Shown here piece by piece: positions 33,133 to 41,937 of a stretch of 64,000 nt of DNA. The DNA comes from GCA-2731375 sp964631725 (GTDB taxonomy: Bacteria; Pseudomonadota; Alphaproteobacteria; GCA-2731375): NCBI GenBank assembly GCA_964631725.1, contig CAZVYX010000011.1, forward strand, positions 53,513-117,512, read 5' to 3'. The notes below the pieces were generated by a model. The model was not told where the DNA came from. It was given only the letters and a program-made list of their open reading frames with translations, and made no database searches. Position 1 is the first letter of the stretch. Each line of letters begins with the position of its first letter. A program made the translations under genes and the position numbers.

Positions 33133-34017
33133 CTATTTTTTGATGACCGACGAGACACGTTCCGCTTTGTTATCTTCTTCCAACTCTTGTGACATTTCCG
33201 GCAGCGGATTTTCCGGGCCGCGTCCGTTGGCGATTTCCGAGGCGCGGTACTGACGGTACAAACTGCGGACCGTGGCGTAAAAATCGATCGAACCACGTTC
33301 AATCTCATCGAACGTTTCAATGCTGCGGGCCCGGGTGTCTATCCCCCTGACCACCGTCCGCGCTATTGAAAAACCCCGGCGATTCTTGTTCGGAACGACG
33401 TAGTTGATGGGATTAATGTAAAAATTGACGGCCGACCCCAAGGCATCACGCACATTGGAAGGGCCGAGAATGGGCAGCATCAAGTAAGGTCCCGGTCCGA
33501 ACCCCCAAACGGCCAATGTCTGGCCCATATCTTCGCCATGGTAGGGGATGCCGGCATCGGGATTCTTTGGATTGTCCCCCGCCGCGATATCATTCAGGCC
33601 GGCCGGGCCATAGAAGGTATTGGTCGTGAAGCGGCCAAAACTATCCGATGCGCGCTCGATTTCGCCCTGCAGAACATCATGTACGAAAATGCCCGGCGTC
33701 TCCATGTTATCGACAACGCTGCGGACGCTGTTTCTCGCCCCATCGGGCAAGGCGCCGCGATAGATTTCGGCCACGGGGCGCAGCAGCAGATGATCGAGCC
33801 CGCGGTTAACTTCGAACAAATAGCGGTTCAACGGCTCAAGCGGATCATTGTCTTCCTTGAATGCGGCGACGGCTTCCTTGTCATCGGCCGGTGGCGGCGT
33901 GGCGCAGCCGGCCAGGGCGGCAAGCGCGATCATGCCAGCCAGGGCCACGATGCCTTTGTGGATCCTGGTGCTGGTCAACTTGGTGCTGCTGCAAACCATC
34001 ATGAATTGCTCTCGCAT
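33133..34017 (-). CDS. mlaA: MlaA/VacJ-family outer-membrane lipoprotein
   Basis: A 294-aa lipoprotein with signal ending LAALAGC (lipobox Cys). The MlaA domain has NDPLEPLNRYLFEVNRGLDHLLLRPVAEIYRG, NNMETPGI-like VVDNMETPGIFVHDVLQGE, RFTTNTFYGPAGLNDIA, GEDMGQTLAVWGFGPGPYLMLPILGPSNVRD. It removes mislocalised phospholipid from the outer leaflet and passes it to MlaC. ATG 34017 follows GAGGGAC; an ATG at 34002 is an alternative. The Asn/Arg-rich tail is not recognised. Promoter presumably in the gene-free stretch upstream. Confidence 0.9.
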   Translation of the reverse strand: MREQFMMVCSSTKLTSTRIHKGIVALAGMIALAALAGCATPPPADDKEAVAAFKEDNDPLEPLNRYLFEVNRGLDHLLLRPVAEIYRGALPDGARNSVRSVVDNMETPGIFVHDVLQGEIERASDSFGRFTTNTFYGPAGLNDIAAGDNPKNPDAGIPYHGEDMGQTLAVWGFGPGPYLMLPILGPSNVRDALGSAVNFYINPINYVVPNKNRRGFSIARTVVRGIDTRARSIETFDEIERGSIDFYATVRSLYRQYRASEIANGRGPENPLPEMSQELEEDNKAERVSSVIKK

Positions 34018-34785
34018 CGCTAACTTGTCCCTCGTAGTGCCGCAAATTACTCCGAAAACCCGGATCTCTCCGAAATCAAAGTTTCCGGCACCGCATTGCA
34101 GGCACCTCAGTTGGCCGACCACCCAGTCTTGCACCTGTCTAACGGATGGGTCGTAACAATAGTCTTAACAATCGTCGTTAAGACAGCCTTGACGACCACG
34201 TCATTGACAAAAATGCAACAGTCTGTGCAGCTATCCTCAACAGTTCAGGGAGGCCTATCCAGCCCCGATTTCGACCAACGATCATAACCGTAACATAATC
34301 GACACTGAATTTCGTAGCACAGGGAAATGGTATTGGCTAGTTTGTGCCGCTAATTTGTGCCGAATCTATCACGGCTGTTGCATTTCGGCAGCTTGTCCCG
34401 CGCGGTCGCGGCCGCGCAATGCCGCCGTCAGGGCCCGCGATAGCGGTCGTTTGGGAATGGTTGCGACAATTTCCAGAAACCGATGCTACGGAATGTCGAC
34501 GCCCAACCCCGCGCTGTCCGATTGGTGCCTTGCCCGGTGGGCCATCGACTTTTTTCACCGATTCATCCAATGCCGCGGCGCTTTTGGCGACCCGGCTCGC
34601 AAAAGGTTGAGTGTGATGTGTAGAGAATTGTTGGTAACGATTCTTTACCGGCAACCATATATGTTATGTCAAGAATCGATGGGGAAACCAGCCTTCGCGT
34701 GACGGTATCGGATTAGGCATTGTCCGGTTCGCTTGATTTGTTCCGAAGGGGCTCACGCGTACAGAAAGACCATGGGGACTACGGC
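34018..34785. other. Gene-free stretch of ~770 bp, more AT-rich
   Basis: No convincing gene was seen. Short open frames at 34344-34702 have no recognisable product or good start. Visibly more AT-rich than its surroundings at 34140-34340 and 34615-34680. It holds the dyad listed at 34162-34184 and presumably the divergent promoters for mlaA (minus) and the sensor kinase (plus). An unrecognised small RNA cannot be excluded. Confidence 0.5.
34162..34184. promoter_or_regulatory. Dyad-symmetric site upstream of mlaA
   Basis: Perfect 8-bp arms GTCTTAAC / GTTAAGAC separated by 7 bp, about 150 bp before the mlaA start. It could be an operator. No T-run follows on either strand, so a terminator is less likely. 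Protein unknown. Confidence 0.35.
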
Positions 34786-36675
34786 ATGAAATCGGCCCAT
34801 CTTGGAATACGCCGTTACCTCCGCGAGATCATGGCCTGCCGGCTTTGCCGAAATGTTGCCCTGTTGGTTCTGCTCAGTATCCTGGCCATAGAGGGCGCCA
34901 TATTGGTGCCTTCTTACCGCAACTATGAAAAAGACCTGCTGTTGCGCCAGGAACAGGTCGGCGGGGCGATCTTCGGTGCGGCCCTGCGCGGCGAGGGCCA
35001 CCAGGATAAACGGGATCTATTGCTGACGGCCCGTTTGACGCTGGCGGCACCGGAAGTCGCCGGCGGCGCCATATATGACCTGAATGGCACGCTTATTGGC
35101 GTTTTTGGCGAAGCACCGCCCTTGCGGCCCAGCGGCGGCGAAAATGTCCGGCGCAGTGCGGATGGCAGCCGCTATGCGGTTGTCTACCAAGGCGCGGCAC
35201 TCAGGTTGCCATTCAGCGTGGTCGGCAATCTTGACGCCGCCTGGGTCGCCGGTGAATTGCGGGCCTTTCTGTGGCGCATCGTCGGTTTGGTGCTGTTGAT
35301 AACCGGCTTCGTTACCTTGGCCACCATGGCCGTAATCGGCCATTTTGTCCTATCCCCGCTGCTGCGCCTGCGGGACCATCTGAATGCCGCCGCCGCCAAT
35401 CCCGAAAATCACGGCAACATTGCCATTGGCGGCGAAAGGCGGGACGAGCTTGGCGAGGTCATGAACCAGTTCGATGCGCTGCTGCACAAAGTATCAGCCG
35501 TCCATCGTTCGGCCCGCGAACGTCTTGCCGCCATGGTTGACAACAGCACCAATGCGGTGTTCGCGGCGGAGCCCGATGGCCGGCTGGTCTACGCCAACCG
35601 GGCCGCCCTGCGGCTTTCGAAAGCCACCGAGATCACGCAGTTAAACCATCTTTCCCTGCCCCTGATCATAGCTTCGGACGGGCGGGAGATGTCCATGGCG
35701 CGTTATCTGCTGGAGGCCGTGGGTGTCGGGGAGGTGGAGCTTCAGGACGCCGAAGGCCAACGTATCACCTGTATGATCGGCGCCAATCTGCTGGCCGGAC
35801 GGGATGGCCGCCCGTCGCTGCATTATGCCTGGGCCATGGATATCACGGCGCGCCGCAAGGACGAGGAGGCCCTGCGGCAGGCCATGGAAGACTCGGAAAT
35901 CGCCAACCGGGCGAAAACCGAATTCCTGGCCAATATGAGCCACGAGTTGCGTACGCCGCTGAATGCGATCATCGGTTTTTCCGAAGTCATCGGCAACGAA
36001 ACCTTCGGCCCCCTGGGCCAACCACGGTATCAGGATTACATTCAGGATATTCATGGCAGCGGCCGGCACCTCCTGGCGATCATCAATGATATTCTCGATC
36101 TGTCGCGGATCGAGGCCGGGGTAACATCGCTTGCAGAAACCAAAATCGATCTGCCTTCTCTGATCGAGGAATGCACCCATGTCGCACAGGGGCGCATCGA
36201 CAGCGGGCAAGCCGGAATTACCGCGAACGTCATGGCCGAGCTGCCACCCATCCTGTGCGACCGCCGCCTGCTGAAACAGGTTTTACTGAATATTCTCTCC
36301 AACGCCCTCAAATTCACCCCCGATGACGGTACCGTGATGGTGACCGCCGGCCGGGACGAGGTAAGTGGCGGCGCCTGGGTCAAAATTATGGACAGCGGCA
36401 TCGGCATACCCGCCGGGCAGCTTGATCAGGTGCTGGAGCCTTTCACGCAAATCGAACAAAGCTATGTCCGCCGGCATGAGGGCGCCGGCCTGGGATTGCC
36501 GTTGGCCAAGCAATATATGGAACTGCACGGCGGCCGGCTTGAAATAACAAGCGGCGCCGGTTCCAGCCATGACCGAACCGATAATTCCGGTACCGGCACG
36601 ACCGTGATCCTGCATCTACCCGCCGAACGACTGTGCGGCGGTGATACGATGAAACCGCGGATGGCCGTTAACTAG
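34786..36675 (+). CDS. PAS-containing membrane sensor histidine kinase (PleC/DivJ-like catalytic part)
   Basis: A 629-aa sensor kinase. Membrane segments at about 22-42 (LVLLSILAIEGAILV) and 165-190 flank a periplasmic domain. Then come a HAMP-like stretch, a PAS domain (MVDNSTNAVFAAEPDGRLVYANR), HisKA with MSHELRTPLNAIIGF (His386 by this start) and HATPase with DSGIGIP and GAGLGLPL. The HisKA region GNETFGPLGQPRYQDYI is typical of alphaproteobacterial PleC/DivJ/PdhS kinases. ATG 34786 (after GGGG) is preferred over TTG 34720. No adjacent response regulator (orphan). It overlaps the convergent hydrolase by 8 bp. Confidence 0.87.
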   Translation: MKSAHLGIRRYLREIMACRLCRNVALLVLLSILAIEGAILVPSYRNYEKDLLLRQEQVGGAIFGAALRGEGHQDKRDLLLTARLTLAAPEVAGGAIYDLNGTLIGVFGEAPPLRPSGGENVRRSADGSRYAVVYQGAALRLPFSVVGNLDAAWVAGELRAFLWRIVGLVLLITGFVTLATMAVIGHFVLSPLLRLRDHLNAAAANPENHGNIAIGGERRDELGEVMNQFDALLHKVSAVHRSARERLAAMVDNSTNAVFAAEPDGRLVYANRAALRLSKATEITQLNHLSLPLIIASDGREMSMARYLLEAVGVGEVELQDAEGQRITCMIGANLLAGRDGRPSLHYAWAMDITARRKDEEALRQAMEDSEIANRAKTEFLANMSHELRTPLNAIIGFSEVIGNETFGPLGQPRYQDYIQDIHGSGRHLLAIINDILDLSRIEAGVTSLAETKIDLPSLIEECTHVAQGRIDSGQAGITANVMAELPPILCDRRLLKQVLLNILSNALKFTPDDGTVMVTAGRDEVSGGAWVKIMDSGIGIPAGQLDQVLEPFTQIEQSYVRRHEGAGLGLPLAKQYMELHGGRLEITSGAGSSHDRTDNSGTGTTVILHLPAERLCGGDTMKPRMAVN

Positions 36676-37471
36676 CAGGTACGGGCAGAAAATCGCGCAA
36701 CGCATCAAGGGTGGCGTCAGGCGCTTCGTCCATCATGATGTGGCCGGCGCCAGGTATCACCACCTCCCGGACGCCGTCGATCAGGGCGGCGGTTTTGCGG
36801 GCCGCCTTCAACGGCGTCATCATGTCCTTTTCGCCCATGATCGACAGTGTCGGACAGCTTATCTTCCCGGCCGCTTCCTCGCCGTCGTTGTATTGATGGC
36901 AGGCGTTCATATCGTTGTACAATACCCCGTCGGCGGCCTCTTCCACCAGACGCATGCCGCCTTTCAGCATCCAGCTGCCGGGCATGGCGTGGCGGCCCAG
37001 TTGCGCGGCCCGGCCGTAGCCCCAGGCGTTGGTCAACTGGTTCGCCAAACCGTCGTTGGCTCGGGCCGAATCCAGCAGCACGTCATTGACCCGCATGGGA
37101 TAGGCGCAGCCCATGAGGGCCAGGGTGCTGACCCGACCGGGATGACGGGCCGCCGCCTCCAGGGTGATCAGGGACCCAATGCTGTGGCCAACCAGGGCCG
37201 CCTGTTGCAGGCCGGCGGCATCCAGGACCGCGATCAGCCAATCCGCCAAACCGGCAATGGCCGGTATGGCGGGGCCGTCGCTGCGGCCATGGGCCGGCAT
37301 GTCCAGGGCCAGCACGCCACGGCCGTGCCAGGCGAAATATCTGGTCTGCAGTTTCCACACCGTATGGTCCGCCGCCGCACCGTGAACGAAGACAATCGCC
37401 GGCAGGCTTGGATCGAATTCCTTGCCGCCGGTGGCGGCATAGACCTTGCGGCCGTCGACATTCAACTCCAT
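36668..37471 (-). CDS. Alpha/beta hydrolase
   Basis: A 267-aa hydrolase. It has the oxyanion HG segment IVFVHGAAADHTVW, nucleophile elbow LVGHSIGS (Ser in G-H-S-I-G), acid region SIMGEKDMMTPLKAAR and catalytic His near the end (IPGAGHIMMDEAPD). Size and the NMMTPLK-type acid loop resemble dienelactone/haloacetate-type esterases, but the substrate cannot be called. GGAG precedes the ATG. It lies 26 bp after metY on the same strand, so likely co-transcribed. Confidence 0.87.
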   Translation of the reverse strand: MELNVDGRKVYAATGGKEFDPSLPAIVFVHGAAADHTVWKLQTRYFAWHGRGVLALDMPAHGRSDGPAIPAIAGLADWLIAVLDAAGLQQAALVGHSIGSLITLEAAARHPGRVSTLALMGCAYPMRVNDVLLDSARANDGLANQLTNAWGYGRAAQLGRHAMPGSWMLKGGMRLVEEAADGVLYNDMNACHQYNDGEEAAGKISCPTLSIMGEKDMMTPLKAARKTAALIDGVREVVIPGAGHIMMDEAPDATLDALRDFLPVPAS

Positions 37472-37497
37472 GGCTATAGCTCCAGTCTCTCAAATCA

Positions 37498-38790
37498 CTA
37501 GCGTTGCGAACGCCGCAGGGCGCCGCCCAGATCGTCCTTCAGATCGCGGACATCCTCAAGGCCGACGGACATGCGCACCATGTCCTCACCGACCCCGGCG
37601 GCTGCCAGCGCGGCGGCATCCATTTGCTGATGCGTGGTCGAGGCGGGATGGATAATCAAGGACTTGGCATCGCCGACGTTGGCCAGATGGGAATAGATTT
37701 CCAGGCTTTCGATGAACTTGGCGCCGGCCCCGCGCCCGCCCTTGACGCCAAAGCTGAAGATCGCGCCGGCGCCTTTTGGCATCAGGGCCTGGGCCAAATT
37801 ATGGTCGGCGTGATCCGGCAGTTCGGGATAGGTCACCCAGGCCACCGCTTCGTGCCCGTTCAGGAATTCGACGATCTCCCGGGTATTCTCCACATGGCGC
37901 TGCATGCGTACCGACAGGGTCTCGACGCCTTGCAGGATATAGAACGCTGTCTGCGGGCTCATGGCGGCGCCGAAATCACGCAGGCCCTCGGTCCGGGCCC
38001 GCATGATGAAGGCGCCGGGGCCGAATTCCTCGGCGAAATCCAGGCCGTGATAACCATCGTAAGGCTCGGTCATGGTCGGAAACTTGCCCGATGCCTCCCA
38101 ATCGAACTGGCCGCTGTCGACCAGAATACCGGCCACCGCGACGCCGTGGCCGCCAAGAAACTTGGTTGCCGAATGCATGATGATATCGGCGCCATGTTCG
38201 AAGGGGCGGAACAGGTACGGCGTGGCGAAGGTATTGTCGATCATCAGCGGCAGGCCGTTGGCATGGGCCACGTCGGCCACCGCCTGCACGTTCATCACCT
38301 CCAGGCCCGGATTGCCCAGGGTCTCGCCGAACAGCAGGCGGGTATTGGGCCGGATGGCGGCGGCGAAGGCGTCCGGGTCGCGCGGGTCGACAAAGCTCGC
38401 TTCGATGCCGAAGCGGGGCAGGGTATGGGCGAACATGTTGTGCGAGCCGCCGTAGATCGAGGCGGAGGAGACAATATGGCTGCCCTGCCCCATCAGGGTT
38501 GCCACGCCCAGGTGCAGGGCCGCCTGGCCCGAGGCCGTGGCGACCGCGCCGACACCGCCCTCCAGGGCGGCGATACGCTCCTCCAACACCGCCACCGTTG
38601 GGTTGGAGATGCGCGAATAGATATGCCCGGCCCGCTCCAGATTAAATAGCGCGGCGGCATGGTCGGTATCCTGAAATACGAACGAGGTGGATTGATAGAT
38701 CGGCACCGCGCGGGCGCCATAATCGGCATCGGGTTTTTGCCCGGCATGCAGGGTCAGGGTGTCGAAGTTGAGATATTTCGGATCCGCCAT
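37498..38790 (-). CDS. metY: O-acetylhomoserine sulfhydrylase / aminocarboxypropyltransferase
   Basis: A 430-aa Cys/Met-metabolism PLP enzyme: FDTLTLHAGQKPDADYGARAVPIYQSTSFVF start, PLMIDNTFATPYLFRP (Asp185 for the pyridine N), HSATKFLGGHG (Schiff-base Lys210). The length (~430) with an insertion near 230-290 fits MetY rather than the ~390-aa MetB/MetC. It makes homocysteine from O-acetylhomoserine and sulfide. GGGAGG lies before ATG. No SAM riboswitch seen in its 124-bp leader. Confidence 0.92.
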   Translation of the reverse strand: MADPKYLNFDTLTLHAGQKPDADYGARAVPIYQSTSFVFQDTDHAAALFNLERAGHIYSRISNPTVAVLEERIAALEGGVGAVATASGQAALHLGVATLMGQGSHIVSSASIYGGSHNMFAHTLPRFGIEASFVDPRDPDAFAAAIRPNTRLLFGETLGNPGLEVMNVQAVADVAHANGLPLMIDNTFATPYLFRPFEHGADIIMHSATKFLGGHGVAVAGILVDSGQFDWEASGKFPTMTEPYDGYHGLDFAEEFGPGAFIMRARTEGLRDFGAAMSPQTAFYILQGVETLSVRMQRHVENTREIVEFLNGHEAVAWVTYPELPDHADHNLAQALMPKGAGAIFSFGVKGGRGAGAKFIESLEIYSHLANVGDAKSLIIHPASTTHQQMDAAALAAAGVGEDMVRMSVGLEDVRDLKDDLGGALRRSQR

Positions 38791-38914
38791 GCGACCCTCC
38801 CAAACTTGAAAAATCGCCGCATCCTAGTGCTCTCCAGGGGCGGGAGCAACGTGCGTCTTGGCGCAAGGTGGTGTAACGTTTCGCGCAAACCAGCCGCATA
38901 GGGGAGGGACAGTC

Positions 38915-39784
38915 ATGGCATTGTTGAACATCGAACCGCTGCACGAGGATTTCGGGGCCCGGGTTTCCGGCATTGATCCCAGCCGGCCGCTCTCGGACGA
39001 AGCGGTTCGCGAGCTTGAGGCGGCGATCGATGACTATTCATTCCTGCTCTTCCCGGAACGGGAGATGGACGATGAAAAGCATATCGCCTTCACCAAGAGC
39101 CTGGGCCAGCCGGAGGAAAGCCACGTCGCCCTGGGCGAGCGCGGCGAGACCGTCTATCTCGGCACCATCGGCAATGTCCAGGATGACGGCAGCAAATTGG
39201 GCAACGACCACAAGAAGACGATTTTCCTGACCGGCAACAACCTGTGGCATTCCGATAGCTCGTTCCGCAAGGTGCCCTGCCGCCTGTCCATCATGTGCGC
39301 CTATGAAACGCCCGATGAGGGCGGCGCGACGACCTTCGTCTCCGCCCGGGCCGCCTACAACCGCCTGGACGATGAAACAAAGGCGCGCATCGATCCCCTG
39401 GTCGGGATACATGATTACGTCTATTCCCGCTCCAAGGTGGCGCCGGATGCGGTCAGCCCTTCATTGGCCGCCTCCCTGCCGCCGGTGCCGCAGAAACTGG
39501 TGCGCAGCAATCCCGGAAATGGCGCTAGGAACTATTTCGTCGGCTCCCACGCCAAGGCCATCGAGGGCTGGAGCGAACGGGACAGCCGCGCCCTGTTGGA
39601 TGATCTGTTGGAGCGCGCGACCCAACCGGAATACGCCTACAGCCACAATTGGCGCCCCGGCGACGTGGTGATCTGGGACAACCGCTGTCTGGTCCATCGC
39701 GGCGAAGGCTACGACGCCGACCGCTACCGCCGCTACATGCGCCAAATGCGCACCAAGGGCGACGGCCCCACGATGGCGGAGTGA
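38915..39784 (+). CDS. TauD/TfdA-family Fe(II)/2-oxoglutarate dioxygenase
   Basis: A 289-aa dioxygenase with the 2-His-1-carboxylate facial triad His112-x-Asp114 (WHSDSSF) and His261 (CLVHRGEGYD), with arginines after it for 2-oxoglutarate. It starts FGARVSGIDPSRPLSDEAV, like TfdA/TauD enzymes. ATG 38915 has GGGGAGGG upstream. First gene of a three-gene operon with an FAD dehydrogenase (22 bp later) and a cupin. Substrate unknown; TfdA-like arylalkanoate or sulfonate oxidation is possible. Confidence 0.9.
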   Translation: MALLNIEPLHEDFGARVSGIDPSRPLSDEAVRELEAAIDDYSFLLFPEREMDDEKHIAFTKSLGQPEESHVALGERGETVYLGTIGNVQDDGSKLGNDHKKTIFLTGNNLWHSDSSFRKVPCRLSIMCAYETPDEGGATTFVSARAAYNRLDDETKARIDPLVGIHDYVYSRSKVAPDAVSPSLAASLPPVPQKLVRSNPGNGARNYFVGSHAKAIEGWSERDSRALLDDLLERATQPEYAYSHNWRPGDVVIWDNRCLVHRGEGYDADRYRRYMRQMRTKGDGPTMAE

Positions 39785-39806
39785 TCCAGGCCTTGGAACC
39801 GTCGGT

Positions 39807-41552
39807 ATGAGTACCCCCGAAGACAATATCGCTGACAAATACGACGTCATCGTGCTGGGGGCCGGCGCGGGAGGGATGGCTGCTGCCGTGGTCGCGGCCA
39901 ACGAGGGGCTGAAGACGCTGCTGCTGGAAAAGACCGAGTATGTCGGTGGCACAACGGCGATTTCGGGCGGCATGGTCTGGGTGCCGAATAACGCCAAGAT
40001 GGCCGCCGCCGGCTTAGCTGATACGGCCGAGGCGGCGCGGGCCTATCTGGATGCCACGGCCGGGACGGTGAACGGCGACAACTCCAGCGCGGCCCTGCGC
40101 CAGGTGTTTCTCGACCAGGCGCCGGGCGCCATCGACTATTTCGACCGCCATACCCACGTCAATCTGGTGCCGCTGCCGTTCTATCCCGATTACTACCCCG
40201 ATGAAGCCGGTGCCACCCAGGGCGGGCGGGTGATGGAACCCCTGGCCTTCGATGCCCGGGAACTGGGCGAGAGTTTCAAGCTGCTGCGCCCGCCCCTGCC
40301 CGAATTCACCCTGTTGGGCGGCATGATGGTGGCCCGGCCCGATATCGTGCATTTCCGCCGGTTGTTCAAATCGCCCGCTTCGGCCCTGCGCGTGGCGCGG
40401 TTGGTGGCGGCCTATGCGATGCAGCGCATGACGCTGCATCGTGGCGCCGCTCTGGTCTTGGGCAACGCCCTGGCCGGGCGGCTGTTGAAGTCCCTGCTGG
40501 TGCTTGATGTGCCGATCCGTTTGAAGACGGCGACCAACCGTCTGCTCCTCGAAGATGGCCGCGTCACCGGGGTGGAAATCGCCACCGCCGCGGGCGTCAG
40601 GACGATCAAGGCGCGGCGCGGCGTGGTGCTGGCGGCGGGCGGTTTCTCCCACGACGCCAAGCTGCGCGACAGTCTGCTGCCGGCGGAGGCCGCCATGCAC
40701 TCCGCCGCTGGTCCGGGCAACAGCGGCGACGGTATCAAGCTGGCCCAAAGCGTGGGCGGCCAGATACCGGATGACAATGCCTCGAACGCCTTCTGGGCGC
40801 CCATTTCGCGCTTCACCCGGGGCGATGGCAGCCCTGGCGTCTATCCCCATACGGTGACGGACCGGGGCAAACCGGGGATGATGGCGGTCAACGGCGAGGG
40901 CCGGCGTTTCACCAACGAAAGCAACTCCTACCACGAATTCGTCAAGGCCATGTTGCGCAGCCACAACCAGAGCCCGACGATCCCGGCGCATCTAATCTGC
41001 GACCATCAATCCCTGTGGCAGTACGGTCTGGGCGCGGTGAAGCCCATGTGCCTGCGCCTCGCGCCCTATATCAACAGCGGTTATCTTATTCAGGCCCAGA
41101 ATCTGGACCAGCTGGCGCAGAAAATCGGCGTTCCGGGACGGCATCTGAAAGAAACCGTGGCGGCCTACAACGCCGATGCGGAACGGGGCGAGGACCGCGC
41201 CTTTGGCCGCGGCTCCAACGCCTATCACAAATATGTCGGCGACCCGGCGAACCAGCCCAACCCCTGCATGCGGCCCATGGCGACCACGCCGTTCTATGCG
41301 GTTACCTTGTATCCCGGCGACCTGGGCACGGCGGCCGGGGCGCGAAGCAATGGCAACGGAGCGGTTCTGGATGGCGGCGGCCGGCCAATTCCGGGCCTGT
41401 ACGCCTGCGGCAATGATATGAACTCGGTCATGGGCGGCAGCTATCCCGGGCCCGGCATTACCCTGGGGCCGGCCCTGGTTTTCGGCTATCTTGCCGCCAT
41501 GCACATGGCCCACGGCGATCAAGCAAACAGTGACAATCGGAGGACGGCATGA
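39807..41552 (+). CDS. FAD-dependent dehydrogenase (ketosteroid dehydrogenase/fumarate-reductase fold)
   Basis: A 581-aa flavoprotein. N-terminal Rossmann motif GAGAGG at 18-23, then EKTEYVGGTTAISGGMVWVPNN (FAD-binding, seen in delta-1-3-ketosteroid dehydrogenases). The middle holds VVLAAGGFSHDAKLRD, and the C-terminal FAD loop is LYACGNDMNSVMGGSYPGPGITLGPALVFGYLAA. The catalytic Tyr set of KstD was not verified, so steroid is not claimed. It overlaps the cupin start by 4 bp (ATGA). Confidence 0.85.
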   Translation: MSTPEDNIADKYDVIVLGAGAGGMAAAVVAANEGLKTLLLEKTEYVGGTTAISGGMVWVPNNAKMAAAGLADTAEAARAYLDATAGTVNGDNSSAALRQVFLDQAPGAIDYFDRHTHVNLVPLPFYPDYYPDEAGATQGGRVMEPLAFDARELGESFKLLRPPLPEFTLLGGMMVARPDIVHFRRLFKSPASALRVARLVAAYAMQRMTLHRGAALVLGNALAGRLLKSLLVLDVPIRLKTATNRLLLEDGRVTGVEIATAAGVRTIKARRGVVLAAGGFSHDAKLRDSLLPAEAAMHSAAGPGNSGDGIKLAQSVGGQIPDDNASNAFWAPISRFTRGDGSPGVYPHTVTDRGKPGMMAVNGEGRRFTNESNSYHEFVKAMLRSHNQSPTIPAHLICDHQSLWQYGLGAVKPMCLRLAPYINSGYLIQAQNLDQLAQKIGVPGRHLKETVAAYNADAERGEDRAFGRGSNAYHKYVGDPANQPNPCMRPMATTPFYAVTLYPGDLGTAAGARSNGNGAVLDGGGRPIPGLYACGNDMNSVMGGSYPGPGITLGPALVFGYLAAMHMAHGDQANSDNRRTA

Positions 41553-41920
41553 CCAACAAACAAGGCAAGGCGGGTATCCGCAATATCGCCGAGGAACCCT
41601 GGCAGCAATTTCCCGATCATTTCGGCGGCGCCCTGTCCAAGGCCCTGGTCAACCCGGAAAACAGCGACATCAAGCTGATCGACTATCGCATTTCATCGTA
41701 CCAGCCCATGGCCTATGTGGCCGCCCATACCCACAAGGTGCAGGAACAGATCTACCACGTTCTTGACGGCGAAGGCCTGATGGAAATCGACGGCGAAAAG
41801 ACCGTGGTCCGCCGCCACGACGTAATCCACATCCCGCCGGGCATCGAACATGCGATCGCCAATTCCGGCCTGGTGGATCTGGTTTTTCTCGTTATCACCG
41901 CCCCGGCCTCGGACGATTGA
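41549..41920 (+). CDS. Small cupin protein
   Basis: A 123-aa cupin with motif 1 AAHTHKVQEQIYHVLDGEGLME and motif 2 VIHIPPGIEHAIANSG. The His/His/Glu/His set is intact. The ATG overlaps the FAD-dehydrogenase stop (ATGA), so translation is coupled. With the TauD-type dioxygenase and FAD dehydrogenase it probably forms a catabolic module. Role unknown. Confidence 0.85.
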   Translation: MTNKQGKAGIRNIAEEPWQQFPDHFGGALSKALVNPENSDIKLIDYRISSYQPMAYVAAHTHKVQEQIYHVLDGEGLMEIDGEKTVVRRHDVIHIPPGIEHAIANSGLVDLVFLVITAPASDD

Positions 41921-41937
41921 GCGGCCGGTCAAACCAG

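Noticed and set aside
34204..34237. TTGACA followed by TATCCT as a promoter
   Set aside because: The spacer is 22 bp, too long for a sigma-70 promoter.
34344..34702. Short plus-strand open frames in the gene-free stretch
   Set aside because: No recognisable product, no good ribosome-binding site, and Arg/Pro/Ser-rich translation typical of non-coding GC-rich DNA.
38791..38914. SAM riboswitch (SAM-II type) before metY
   Set aside because: Looked for because metY is a common target. No matching pseudoknot pattern was seen in the 124-bp gap, though a covariance-model scan was not possible.
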